A DNA stretch of 64,000 bases. Origin: Fibrobacter sp. UWB4 (GTDB taxonomy: Bacteria > Fibrobacterota > Fibrobacteria > Fibrobacterales > Fibrobacteraceae). Shown in pieces: positions 1 through 8,390 of this stretch. The translations under genes were made by a program, and so were the position numbers. The DNA lies in NCBI RefSeq assembly GCF_002210345.1, contig NZ_MWQI01000002.1:186001-250000 (forward strand), in the 5' to 3' direction. Under the pieces are notes generated by a model. The model was not told the DNA's origin and did not search any database. It saw only the letters and a program-made list of their open reading frames with translations. Within the stretch, counting starts at the first letter, position 1; each line of letters starts with the position of its first letter.

Positions 1-1539
1 CGCACCATCGGATGTAAGCGACATGAACTTGAGAAGAGCTTCACCTTGCGGAGCATCCATCACTACATAAGCGGTATCCCACTTATCCCAGCCGCCAGTC
101 GGAGGCGCACTCACATAATAATCGTGATCGAGGTACGCATTAAACATGCGGTCGCTCGTGCCACCATTAGCATAACGAACACCAAGCGTCACATAGCCAG
201 CTCCGGGGAACTTCATCTTGTAACCGGCATAAGATTCCTTGGTGTTATCCAGATTGTAGTAACCCTCGCCAGTAAATCCGGTCCACTCGTTCTGAGACCA
301 TCCAATTCCCGCTACATCAGGAGTATAGGCATCAAAGAACTTCTTGATATTTTTATCAACCTTCACACTGTCTTCCGTGCTGCCACCAATCGGCGTAAAC
401 GGTTCAAACGTCACATCGTCAAGGCTCTTCGGGGTCGTTGTCGGGAATGCGGTCAAAGCCTTGCCATCGCCCGTGTACTTCTGAGCGGTACCGCCTTCAT
501 ACACTGCAGTGAACTGCGTCGATGCAGAACCCATGACAAACGTGTGGATGTACGGAGACTTTACATTGGAGCGGCTCGGGGCGCCGACCTTGTTGCCGTT
601 ACCGTCATACCAGCCCAAGAACTTTTTGCCGGACTTCGGAATGGTCTTGAGCATAACCGTCATGCCCTTCGGGTAGTAAGCGCTAAGAGAAGTCGCTTCG
701 GCAGCGCCTTCCGGGCTCACCTTGACATCTACCTGGTACATAGGCGCCATGTAGTCGCCAAGTTTTTTCACAATCGGATCCTTGTGGGCGCGCATCTGTT
801 CTGTAATGATACGTCCAAAGGCATTCGCACCGTTCATCTGTAAATGCACCTGGTCCGTCTGGTCACTGCCCAAGTTGCTATATTCAGATTTTGTAGCATA
901 GTTGAAGATAAACTGTGCCGAATAGCGTTCGCCCACAGAAATCATGTAGTTCGCGACCATTTCGCTCATATCGATAAACGGAACGTTCAATTCCGTTGCA
1001 AGGCTCTGGTTAAGAGCCGGGTAGCCACGATAGCTGTTATGGATCTGCGTCGGAGAATCATAGTACAAGCGACGAATCGGGCTCATGATAATCGGATAAG
1101 CGCCTTTCGCCCTGACATCGCTCACAAGCTTTTTCATGTTGGAGGCAAAGAAGTCTTCCGTGCTGTAGTTCACGTCGTTAATACCGAACTGGACAACGAC
1201 ATAGTCGCCAGCCTGCAACTTGTCCGCAATGCAACCACCATTGGAGCAGCCCTTCTTAAAGAACATGTCGTAATAGCCGACCGCGGTGTTACCCTTTTTG
1301 TCCTTACCGCCGCCACCAAGCGACATGCCGCCCTGTCCACGGTTCACCACTGCCGCCTTGTTTACATCGAACCAGTAATGAAAATCCTGGCCCTGGCCCT
1401 GTTTGGGATAATAACCATCAGCCCAGTCCTGCATCGTCGAGTCACCGCACAAATAAATGGTGACCTTAGCCATCGCAAGCGGGGCCGCAATCATCGATGC
1501 CGCAACAGCACATTGCCAAACCTTAGAAAACATATTCAT
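1..1539 (-). CDS. SGNH/GDSL rhamnogalacturonan acetylesterase-like protein, 3' end cut by window edge
   Basis: Read from ATG 1539, this frame stays open to base 1 (513 codons), so the C-terminus lies outside the window. A signal peptide of about 23 residues is followed by SGNH-hydrolase blocks: the GDST nucleophile block right after it, a GIND block and a late D-x-x-H (TDQVH), as in CE12 rhamnogalacturonan acetylesterases. An InlB-like stretch with GWYDGNGN follows. From about residue 405 a CBM35/CBM6-like module carries YANGGTSDR and SLTSDG, the same module that ends the PL11 lyase upstream. The known family role is removal of acetyl groups from rhamnogalacturonan. It lies 65 nt behind the PL11 gene on the same strand, so an operon is likely. 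The exact substrate is inferred from the family and the neighbour. Confidence 0.85.
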   Translation of the reverse strand, partial: MNMFSKVWQCAVAASMIAAPLAMAKVTIYLCGDSTMQDWADGYYPKQGQGQDFHYWFDVNKAAVVNRGQGGMSLGGGGKDKKGNTAVGYYDMFFKKGCSNGGCIADKLQAGDYVVVQFGINDVNYSTEDFFASNMKKLVSDVRAKGAYPIIMSPIRRLYYDSPTQIHNSYRGYPALNQSLATELNVPFIDMSEMVANYMISVGERYSAQFIFNYATKSEYSNLGSDQTDQVHLQMNGANAFGRIITEQMRAHKDPIVKKLGDYMAPMYQVDVKVSPEGAAEATSLSAYYPKGMTVMLKTIPKSGKKFLGWYDGNGNKVGAPSRSNVKSPYIHTFVMGSASTQFTAVYEGGTAQKYTGDGKALTAFPTTTPKSLDDVTFEPFTPIGGSTEDSVKVDKNIKKFFDAYTPDVAGIGWSQNEWTGFTGEGYYNLDNTKESYAGYKMKFPGAGYVTLGVRYANGGTSDRMFNAYLDHDYYVSAPPTGGWDKWDTAYVVMDAPQGEALLKFMSLTSDGA

Positions 1540-1566
1540 TATCAAAAACCAAACCTTTTCCGAATT

Positions 1567-1596
1567 TGTTATGCCCGATTTAATCGGGCATGACAA
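1567..1596. repeat. REP-like palindrome (TTGTCATnCC family)
   Basis: Arms ATGCCCGATT (1571-1580) and AATCGGGCAT (1582-1591) sit inside outer TTGTT/GACAA. It lies between the PL11 and acetylesterase genes. The same design recurs near 19.28, 44.24-44.30 and 52.93-52.99 kb. It has no T-run, so it is not a plain intrinsic terminator; it may protect mRNA 3' ends in this operon. Confidence 0.7.
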
Positions 1597-1604
1597 GCCT
1601 ACTT

Positions 1605-4235
1605 TTAATTATTAAACACACCTTTCTGAACAAACTTACCATCCAGTTTTACCTTCACAGTGTAGGCACCCTTCGGGAGCGCATCACGGTCGATGGCAAA
1701 TTCATTCACGCCAGCAGTCACATTCTTCGAAATGCCCATACGCACTGCACCCGACATATCATAGAAATAGACTTCTGCAAAACCGGCACACGGAGTGAAC
1801 AAAGTTCCAGTCGTCACATTGAAGATTACACCACTCCTGAACGTCTGCGGCACAATCGAAATCGGCGGAACAACTTGCGTACCATCGTAAAGTTCCACGC
1901 CATCAATGCCGAACGTGAACATATCGACATTCGGGCCGCCGTCACTCGTCATCGAAGAGAGCCTGAGCGTGTTGACACCCATCTTCAAATACACATCAAT
2001 TTTTGCTTCTTTATACGTTGTCCAGCCTGTAGCCGGGAAGCTCACCGTTCCCGCAGACTTGCCATTCATGCTGAGAGCCATGTCACGGTCACTCGTTCCG
2101 CCATTTGCATAACGAATCGTAAGCGTCGTTCTGGCATCTTTTTGCGAGAAGATTTCCCAGACGCCATAGCTAGAGAGCGTATTTTCGAAATTGTAGTAGC
2201 CATTTTCGAGATAGCCCTCATTATCCTTTTCGGTCCAGCCAGCGCCTTCCTTCGGCTTGGACGCATCCATCGTTGACTTGCCATCGTTCACGACAGGAGT
2301 CGTATCGACCGGGATTTCAACGCTTTTGCCAACAACGTAAATATCCGGCTGCTTGAGCGACTTGACCATGTCCGGCAGATAGTAGCCCAAATGCGGCGGC
2401 TGGTTGTAAGCCGTATTTTCAGAGGCAACAGCAGTGCGGTACGTGGCATCGTGCATCAACGTATAAACGCGAAGCTTGCTTTCCACCGGAGTCGAAACAA
2501 TGTACATAGTCGAGGGATCCTTGTCGGAACGCACCACGAGTTCTTCGCGCCAGTCGCCAAAGAGGTCTGCAACGAGGCTAGGAGTATTCTTCGTTCCATT
2601 GCAACCGGTAACACCGAGGGCAGATGGACCATCGAAATAAGTTTCGGATTTTTTCGACGTAGAATTGAACTTGGTCACAAAAGCGCCGTCCAAGAGTTCA
2701 TCATACTCATCGCCGTCAAAATAAATGCGGAAGTTCTGAGACACTGCAGGCGTTCCAATGAGTTTGCCCTTAGCAGTCTTCATTCCACCGCCCTTTGCAG
2801 ACCACATTTCATAGCCACGATATTCAGAATCAACGTCTGCAGCCATGCCACGACCATTATCGACACCTTCGGCAGATGGCTGCGGAGTGCCCCAAATAAT
2901 CTTGCCATCATTGGCGCGCATTTCTTCGGTATACTTGGCATCCTTGTGTTCGTGCACGTCCCAGGATTCAAGACCCGGAAGATCCGGATCCAGATCACCG
3001 ATGTGATGGGCATCGCCATGGCCAAGGCCTGTGCGGTAACGCAGTGTACCATCATGATTCAAGGCTGCTGCACCGAAGAAGATTTCGTCATAGCCGTCGC
3101 CATCAAGGTCCACCGCCTGAAGGCTGTGGTTGCCTTCACCATAGAGGCCCTGACCCGGATATTCTGACTTGTGGAGCCAGCGGAGCTTCAAGTTCTTTCC
3201 GTCGAAATCGTATGCAGCCACATAAGCAGAGCTGTAATAACCACGCGCAAAAATGGCACTCGGATGAACTCCATCCAGATAGCCCGTTGCCGCCAGGTAA
3301 CGTTCGCAACGGTTACCGTAGTTATCACCCCAGTAACCATGGGCATCCTTGCCCTTCACATGCTGGTTGATATCGCGACTCGGCGTGTATTCAATCGTCG
3401 AAACAGCAGCTCCGTCAACACCGCGAAACACAGTCAAGTATTCAGGACCCTTGAGAACCAAGCCGCTAGCATCGCGATAGTCCTTGGACTTGTCGCCAAT
3501 CGCCTTGCCCGTACCGTCAATCGTACCGTCGGCGGTTTTCACGATCATTTCGGCCTTGCCGTCACCATCGTAGTCAAAAACCTGGAACTGCGTGTAATGA
3601 GCGCCCGCGCGGATGTTCTTGCCCAGGTCAATGCGCCAGAGGCGTGTGCCATCGAGCTTGTAAGCATCAATGAACACCGTACCCGTATAACCCGTTTGCG
3701 AGTTATCGTGAGCATTAGACGGATCCCACTTCAAAATGAGTTCATATTCGCCGTCGCCATCGAGGTCGGCAGCGCTCATGTCGTTAGGAGTGTAAGTGCA
3801 CTTTTCGCCATCGGGCATTGTCTGCGCCGCAGGAACTTCAAGCTTGAGAGTCTTGTACGGGAAGGATTTTCCGCTATTCGAGACCGTTTTATCCAAAACC
3901 AGCGACTGTGCAATTTGAGACTGTTCCTTGCCATCGACCACGGCAGCCACCGTGTACTTGGAAGTCGTCGAGCCGGCAGCATCTAAATAATTCGTACCCG
4001 CATTTTTCGCAACCGAAGCAATCTTTTTTCCATCGCGGTAAAGATTGAATTCCGTCGCCGGATCATCTGTTCCCAGCAAGCGCCAGCTAACAAGCATACC
4101 CTTGCCCACATTCGACGCCACAAGACCGCGCGTCAAGTTTTCCATTTGACGCGGCGCGGCAAAAGAAGGAACAGCCAAGCCCGCAGCCAACAGCGAACTT
4201 GCAAGAATCACCCTAAAATTACGGTTATATCCCAT
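1605..4235 (-). CDS. PL11 rhamnogalacturonan lyase with CBM35-like module and C-terminal sorting-type domain
   Basis: 876 aa. The first residues after the signal peptide (cleavage near SFAAP) read RQMENLTRGLVA, followed by a fibronectin-like NLYRDGKKIA segment and many DxDGDG calcium-loop repeats, the beta-propeller pattern of YesW/PL11 rhamnogalacturonan endolyases. A CBM35-like module lies around residues 660-790 (YANGGTSDR, MTSDGGPNVD). The last ~85 residues resemble a type IX secretion tail, ending in KGAYTVKVKLDGK. The enzyme cleaves the Rha-GalA backbone of rhamnogalacturonan I by beta-elimination. The start at 4235 was chosen because GGAGC precedes it at proper spacing and the signal peptide begins there; a longer frame from 4271 adds 12 unlikely residues. 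It is probably co-transcribed with the downstream acetylesterase. Confidence 0.93.
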   Translation of the reverse strand: MGYNRNFRVILASSLLAAGLAVPSFAAPRQMENLTRGLVASNVGKGMLVSWRLLGTDDPATEFNLYRDGKKIASVAKNAGTNYLDAAGSTTSKYTVAAVVDGKEQSQIAQSLVLDKTVSNSGKSFPYKTLKLEVPAAQTMPDGEKCTYTPNDMSAADLDGDGEYELILKWDPSNAHDNSQTGYTGTVFIDAYKLDGTRLWRIDLGKNIRAGAHYTQFQVFDYDGDGKAEMIVKTADGTIDGTGKAIGDKSKDYRDASGLVLKGPEYLTVFRGVDGAAVSTIEYTPSRDINQHVKGKDAHGYWGDNYGNRCERYLAATGYLDGVHPSAIFARGYYSSAYVAAYDFDGKNLKLRWLHKSEYPGQGLYGEGNHSLQAVDLDGDGYDEIFFGAAALNHDGTLRYRTGLGHGDAHHIGDLDPDLPGLESWDVHEHKDAKYTEEMRANDGKIIWGTPQPSAEGVDNGRGMAADVDSEYRGYEMWSAKGGGMKTAKGKLIGTPAVSQNFRIYFDGDEYDELLDGAFVTKFNSTSKKSETYFDGPSALGVTGCNGTKNTPSLVADLFGDWREELVVRSDKDPSTMYIVSTPVESKLRVYTLMHDATYRTAVASENTAYNQPPHLGYYLPDMVKSLKQPDIYVVGKSVEIPVDTTPVVNDGKSTMDASKPKEGAGWTEKDNEGYLENGYYNFENTLSSYGVWEIFSQKDARTTLTIRYANGGTSDRDMALSMNGKSAGTVSFPATGWTTYKEAKIDVYLKMGVNTLRLSSMTSDGGPNVDMFTFGIDGVELYDGTQVVPPISIVPQTFRSGVIFNVTTGTLFTPCAGFAEVYFYDMSGAVRMGISKNVTAGVNEFAIDRDALPKGAYTVKVKLDGKFVQKGVFNN

Positions 4236-4282
4236 AAACAACGCTCCTAACGATGTTAAAAACCAAACCATGAATCTATCTT

Positions 4283-4312
4283 AATATAATCTATTTTTTA
4301 ATAAAAAGTCCA
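4283..4312 (-). promoter_or_regulatory. Putative PL11 promoter
   Basis: On the minus strand TGGACT (4312-4307), an 18-bp spacer and TATATT (4288-4283) precede the PL11 gene, leaving a leader of about 40 nt. The -35 box lies inside one of three copies of an AGTCYACA element (plus-strand orientation). Confidence 0.45.
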
Positions 4313-4394
4313 CATTGTATATTATATTTTTATCTGTCAAACAAACATTTTTGCATTTCCAGTCCACAATTCGAATTAATTAAAAGTCTACATT
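4304..4394. repeat. Three direct AGTCYACA(A)TT elements upstream of the PL11 gene
   Basis: AAAAGTCCACATT at 4304-4316, AGTCCACAATT at 4361-4371 and AAAAGTCTACATT at 4382-4394. The outer two are 78 bp apart and extend into AT-rich similarity. They sit at and upstream of the putative PL11 -35 box, as expected for an activator or repressor array. Nothing shows what binds. Confidence 0.4.
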
Positions 4395-4511
4395 CTGCGA
4401 CCAGTTTTCAGGAAAAATCCACCAAAAAGCACCGCTTTTTTCGTAAAAAAACGAAACGATACACTCCAAAAGGTCTCGTAAGTCGTTCCTTTAACTATAT
4501 TTAATACGAGT

Positions 4512-5477
4512 ATGCCGCATTGGTGGAAAAATTTTTCGTGGGAATGGTTGTTCGATCACATCGCAGCACGTTCTCCGACATTTGTAAAAATTATGGTTGT
4601 CACGGGTAAATCATTCCTGTATTATCATGGAATGACCCGAGCAGCGTCTTTGACATACACGACTCTAGTGGCAGTTGTTCCACTGCTCATTATGCTCACC
4701 TCCATTACGCTTGCCGTTGGATTCGGAAACTTCATCTCGGATTACCTCCCCATCGTCATCGACATGCTCAACCTGGACTGGCCAACAGAGCAGATCATGG
4801 ATATTGTGGAGAACGCAGAGCACATCCCCATACGGAAGCTCGGATTTATCGGTGCCGGCGGTCTTTTTGTGACATTCATCCTCGCATTCGGAAGCCTCGA
4901 AACGAACTTCAACGTGGTCTGGGAAAACAAGACCTCCAGAACGCTGGTGCGCCAAATCAAGGTTTACACGCCGTTTCTCCTCATCGGGGCTGTCGTCGTC
5001 GGAATGTTCGCAGGCTTCGTGAACCACGTCCAGAAAGTGCTTTCGGTCATCATCGTCGATGGGTTCCATTTTTCGCCAGAAGTCATCAAGGCTTTAATTT
5101 CTGCGTTCTGGTTCTCGACATTCCACGCCGCAGTCATCCTAGTCATCTTCCTCATGTTTTACGCCCTCCCGGCACGTCCAGGTGGACACAAGCTCTACAC
5201 GCGTAAAAAGCTGTTTTTGGCATCGTTTTTATCGGCACTGATTTCGTGGCTTGCCATCAACATTTACGTAAAGATACTGATGCTCATCCAGACTGCGATG
5301 GTCACACGCATGTCCATTTTCTACGGTTCACTAGCATTTATTCCACTATTCCTCTTCTTGCTCTTTGGCGTCTGGTCTATCATTTTGTGCGGCAACAGTC
5401 TCGTGTGGACCATCTGCCACTGGCCAGCCGTTAGCACAAAGAGCTGGAGATGGGAAGGCAATACGGACGGACTATGA
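4512..5477 (+). CDS. YihY/BrkB-family inner-membrane protein
   Basis: 321 aa, the normal family length. The conserved start of the domain, GMTRAASLTYTTLVAVVPLL, is at residues 40-59. Six hydrophobic segments follow, including FSTFHAAVILVIFLMFYALP near residue 205 and SIFYGSLAFIPLFLFLLFGVW near residue 275. The family was once called ribonuclease BN, but it is a multi-pass membrane protein of uncertain function. A TATATT box lies 10 nt before the ATG. Its stop overlaps the start of the next gene as ATGA, so the two are translationally coupled. Confidence 0.88.
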   Translation: MPHWWKNFSWEWLFDHIAARSPTFVKIMVVTGKSFLYYHGMTRAASLTYTTLVAVVPLLIMLTSITLAVGFGNFISDYLPIVIDMLNLDWPTEQIMDIVENAEHIPIRKLGFIGAGGLFVTFILAFGSLETNFNVVWENKTSRTLVRQIKVYTPFLLIGAVVVGMFAGFVNHVQKVLSVIIVDGFHFSPEVIKALISAFWFSTFHAAVILVIFLMFYALPARPGGHKLYTRKKLFLASFLSALISWLAINIYVKILMLIQTAMVTRMSIFYGSLAFIPLFLFLLFGVWSIILCGNSLVWTICHWPAVSTKSWRWEGNTDGL

Positions 5478-6073
5478 AAACTAAAATTTTGACATCACTC
5501 CTTATGGCATTGACCCTTGCCGTAAGTTCCCATGCAGAACTCCAGGGTTCCGGAGACTATCAGCCCAAAGAAGAGAAATCCTCGGGCTGGAGCGCTCTTT
5601 TAGGCGTCAGCGGTGGCAATTCCTTGATCGCCCGCGACGGAACGATTTTCATGAACCTCCGCATCGGTATCGCCCTAAACCCTTACATCAGCTTGGGCGC
5701 ATACAGCTCTTCCATTTTTAGCGACGTGAAGAACCCCAAAGTGCACCATTCCCAGATGATCGACTACCACGCATTCGGCATTTTTGCTGAACCCGTCGTT
5801 TTCCGCAATGGGCTATTTTCAATATCTCTCCCTGTAAGCCTCGGGTTTGGCGAAGTCAACTTTATGGATAAGGGCGATGAAGACGGTTTCAAAGCCGAGG
5901 ACACGTTCTTCGTCTCTGACTTTTCGGCACAGTTCAACTTTCGCGTGACAAAGCTGCTCGAAGTTTCTGTGGGTGGCGGCTACAGGCTGTTTGCAGGAAT
6001 CGAAGCCAACAACCTTAAGAACAAGGATTTCCGCACACCGTTCGGTGAACTGAGATTCACGTTTAAGGAATAG
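5474..6073 (+). CDS. Small secreted beta-rich (outer-membrane-type) protein, unknown function
   Basis: 199 aa from ATG 5474, which overlaps the upstream stop (ATGA). Residues 1-20 form a signal peptide ending in SSHAE. The rest alternates hydrophobic and polar residues in strands with many Gly/aromatic turns (for example LEVSVGGGYRLFAG and a final GELRFTFKE), as in small outer-membrane beta-barrels. I recognise no named family. Coupling to the YihY-like gene suggests joint expression. It ends in a heptamer array and then an intrinsic terminator. Confidence 0.75.
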   Translation: MKTKILTSLLMALTLAVSSHAELQGSGDYQPKEEKSSGWSALLGVSGGNSLIARDGTIFMNLRIGIALNPYISLGAYSSSIFSDVKNPKVHHSQMIDYHAFGIFAEPVVFRNGLFSISLPVSLGFGEVNFMDKGDEDGFKAEDTFFVSDFSAQFNFRVTKLLEVSVGGGYRLFAGIEANNLKNKDFRTPFGELRFTFKE

Positions 6074-6105
6074 TCATTGGCCCTTGGTCAGTAGCCATTA
6101 GAAAA
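6071..6105. repeat. Heptamer array, 5 units
   Basis: Units TAGTCAT, TGGCCCT, TGGTCAG, TAGCCAT and TAGAAAA follow each other with exact 7-bp period, starting on the stop codon of the preceding gene. It belongs to the dispersed period-7 family described in the findings. Confidence 0.65.
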
Positions 6106-6139
6106 GCCCGGCAGTAAGCGAACTGCGCGGGCGATTTTT
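6106..6139 (+). terminator. Intrinsic terminator after the YihY-like/OMP-like pair
   Basis: Stem GCCCG/CGGGC extended by GCAG/CTGC with one bulged G, followed by GATTTTTG. Confidence 0.75.
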
Positions 6140-6184
6140 GATAGACGCAACAGATACACCTATGTCAAGGGGTTTAGTCTTGAA

Positions 6185-6982
6185 TTAGTGCTGCATTCTG
6201 CGCTTCTGGATTTCTTCTTTCGGAAAACCAGAAATGGAGGCAATATCTTCATCGGTAAACTTAGGATTGGCGAGCATCGCATCGACCATTTCGAGTTTGG
6301 CCTCTGCTTTTCCCTCTTCCTTGCTTTCATGAAGGTCAAATTCGAAAGTCATATACTTGTTCCTTATGAGAGTGTCGGCTTTGTAAAAGGACACCTGATC
6401 GTTAATGGTTTCTGTTTCGCGTGAATCAGCATTTCTAGTCGCAAAATACTTCATATACGCTTTTACGACTGGATTTGTGAACTCCTCGTATTTATTAAAA
6501 TTATAAAAATTTTTGAAAGTGCGATCATTTAAAGTTACACTAAAATCTTCGCGTGCCCTGTTTTCGAAATGATAGACAGGGAATCCTCGCCCAAAGATGT
6601 CCACGGTACAAAGGAAAATGATGTATTGTTCCTTGAGGCTAGTGTAATATTCACCTTTAGAAAGAGCAACACCATCGCCTACGCTTTGGTAGTATCTGGC
6701 TCGCTGCGGAAGTTCCTTTGTATCGACCATCTGCATTTCCAAATCAAAAGAACGGATCGTTTCACCATTTTCATTCGTTTCACGAGCATAAACATCGTAG
6801 CGGACACCCTTATGTTCAGCATCGATGCTTAAAACAGCTTCAGGAATAGGGGTCTCCAGGTGATCGATTTTGACACCAAGCAAATGTTCGATAAATGGTT
6901 TTGCAATGTGTTTATTGCTAAAAACGAGTCCGAACATAATTGGGTCGGTAATGTCAAGCTCGTCAAAAGACTTTATGTTCAC
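6185..6982 (-). CDS. PD-(D/E)XK nuclease of the Rpn/transposase-like family
   Basis: 265 aa from GTG 6982, chosen because GGAGG lies 7 nt upstream; the ATG at 6988 is only 1 nt from that GGAGG. The N-terminal DITDPIMFGLVFSNK is typical of PDDEXK-type (PF12784-like) proteins. The catalytic region follows: RYDVYARETNENGETIRSF then DLEMQM, giving D...(D/E)xE. A C-terminal EGKAEAKLEMVDAMLAN...EDIASISGF helix-rich tail is also typical. Rpn relatives promote RecA-independent recombination. No terminal inverted repeats or target duplications are seen, so it stands as a single gene rather than an insertion sequence. Confidence 0.87.
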   Translation of the reverse strand: MNIKSFDELDITDPIMFGLVFSNKHIAKPFIEHLLGVKIDHLETPIPEAVLSIDAEHKGVRYDVYARETNENGETIRSFDLEMQMVDTKELPQRARYYQSVGDGVALSKGEYYTSLKEQYIIFLCTVDIFGRGFPVYHFENRAREDFSVTLNDRTFKNFYNFNKYEEFTNPVVKAYMKYFATRNADSRETETINDQVSFYKADTLIRNKYMTFEFDLHESKEEGKAEAKLEMVDAMLANPKFTDEDIASISGFPKEEIQKRRMQH

Positions 6983-7150
6983 AATCATACCTCCATTAGA
7001 TTTAGAGGATATAATCTACAACAAAGATTTTTCGAAAAGAGAAACCTTGTAAATTTTGCAAACAACTGATTGCAAATTCGTTTATTTTGGTAACAACTGT
7101 TTGCAGAAGAAAGACTCTATACGAGTCTGAGCAAGAACGTTCAAATTATT
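6983..7150. other. Intergenic region with TGCAAACA palindromic arms
   Basis: Contains TGCAAACA (7057-7064) and its inverted copy TGTTTGCA (7098-7105) with a central ATTGCAAAT. It lies upstream of the nuclease gene and downstream of the lipoprotein gene. It could be an operator for the nuclease, but no regulator is known. Confidence 0.35.
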
Positions 7151-8389
7151 TCAGAAGAAATCCTTTTCGTTAGCGATAATGCGGTCTAGATTTTTCAATG
7201 GGATTTTATATAAACCTTTGTAGGTTGCTGCGTAGAGCATACCGTCTATCACATCACCTCCATATATAAGTGATGTCGGAATATGCTTCCCATTGTTGAT
7301 TTCGCCGACAATCTTTCTCCATCCTTTAGGAATATTACCATAGGGTTCTCCGTAATCACCCATATATACCTTAGGATAGGATCGATCACCAAAAGTGAAT
7401 AAGTGCACTCCATCAGACACAAGTGCGTGTTTAGCATGTATTGAATTGATGTTAATTATATAGTCCAATGAATCTTTCTCATATTTTTTATCATAAAAGG
7501 ACAGAAAAAGACTATCTATTGAAACCCAATTATTATTGGAATGATCCCATTCATATACTAAGTGACTCCATTCATTGGCGATAACCAATTTGTTTTTATG
7601 AATAAGGATGTCCATAATAGGGTTTGCAACAGTATTTTTTGTATAATGAACTTTAGGAGGAAAGGGTAACAATTTCCACGTTCTAGATCCTGATTCGAGT
7701 TCAAAAACGCCGTCTAGAGTTGCTGCATAGAATTTTCCATTCCATTCAACACCCTTATGAAATTGCAAGGGGATAATATCTGCATCATAAGTGTCATAAT
7801 GAATAGGAGGTGTTTCCAAATCTATCCATGAGTCTCCATTCTGCAATCTCAGAATAGATTTGACTTCTTTTGTGACTGTATCCTTGAATCCAGCCAGGCA
7901 AACAATCAGGTTGTTTTCAAACTTGGCAATTCCATAGACTCCATATTCTATGCCGTCAGAAGAATCGAGAACATTTATCTTTATCCACTCTTTACTATCC
8001 GGCAAATATTTCAACACATCACCCGTTGTTGTTCCAATATAGAATGCTGTTGAGTCTGAGTAAAGCGTATGCACAAAGCCTTTCGAAGGCACAGAAAGAG
8101 TATCCCAGTGATTCCCATTTACGGTAGATATAAAAAGACGTGGTGCATGCACAAGATATCCGGGTTTTCCTTCTGCAGGGATACTCCAGGCGTCTTCAAC
8201 CATAATCCAAGATCTTGAATGCAACACCTTTTGCAGACCGCTGCCTCTTGTGTTGAGAGTTTCCATGTCAGGGGTAAAAACATTTACCCATCTATCTTGC
8301 GGAGTTTCTGTAGGTCCTGGATTCACACCCGGATCAGAGCAGGCGACAAAGAAAATGAAAATAAATATAAGGTAAATAAGATTTTTCAT
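7151..8389 (-). CDS. Lipoprotein with beta-propeller-like repeats, unknown function
   Basis: 412 aa. A hydrophobic leader ends in a lipobox (FFVAC, Cys17), followed by SDPGVNPGPTETPQDRW. The body shows repeated strands such as NHWDTLSVPSKG, GDVLKYLPDSKEWI, NGKFYAATLDGVFELESGSRTW and GMLYAATYKGLYKI, which look like Kelch- or sialidase-type propeller blades. I recognise no enzyme motif. Its ATG is one base past the stop of the upstream hydrolase gene, and its GGAGA ribosome site lies inside that gene's end, so they form one operon. Confidence 0.8.
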   Translation of the reverse strand: MKNLIYLIFIFIFFVACSDPGVNPGPTETPQDRWVNVFTPDMETLNTRGSGLQKVLHSRSWIMVEDAWSIPAEGKPGYLVHAPRLFISTVNGNHWDTLSVPSKGFVHTLYSDSTAFYIGTTTGDVLKYLPDSKEWIKINVLDSSDGIEYGVYGIAKFENNLIVCLAGFKDTVTKEVKSILRLQNGDSWIDLETPPIHYDTYDADIIPLQFHKGVEWNGKFYAATLDGVFELESGSRTWKLLPFPPKVHYTKNTVANPIMDILIHKNKLVIANEWSHLVYEWDHSNNNWVSIDSLFLSFYDKKYEKDSLDYIININSIHAKHALVSDGVHLFTFGDRSYPKVYMGDYGEPYGNIPKGWRKIVGEINNGKHIPTSLIYGGDVIDGMLYAATYKGLYKIPLKNLDRIIANEKDFF

Positions 8390-8390
8390 A

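Noticed and set aside
6185-6982. Complete insertion sequence around the PD-(D/E)XK gene
   Set aside because: No terminal inverted repeats or direct target repeats can be matched on both sides.
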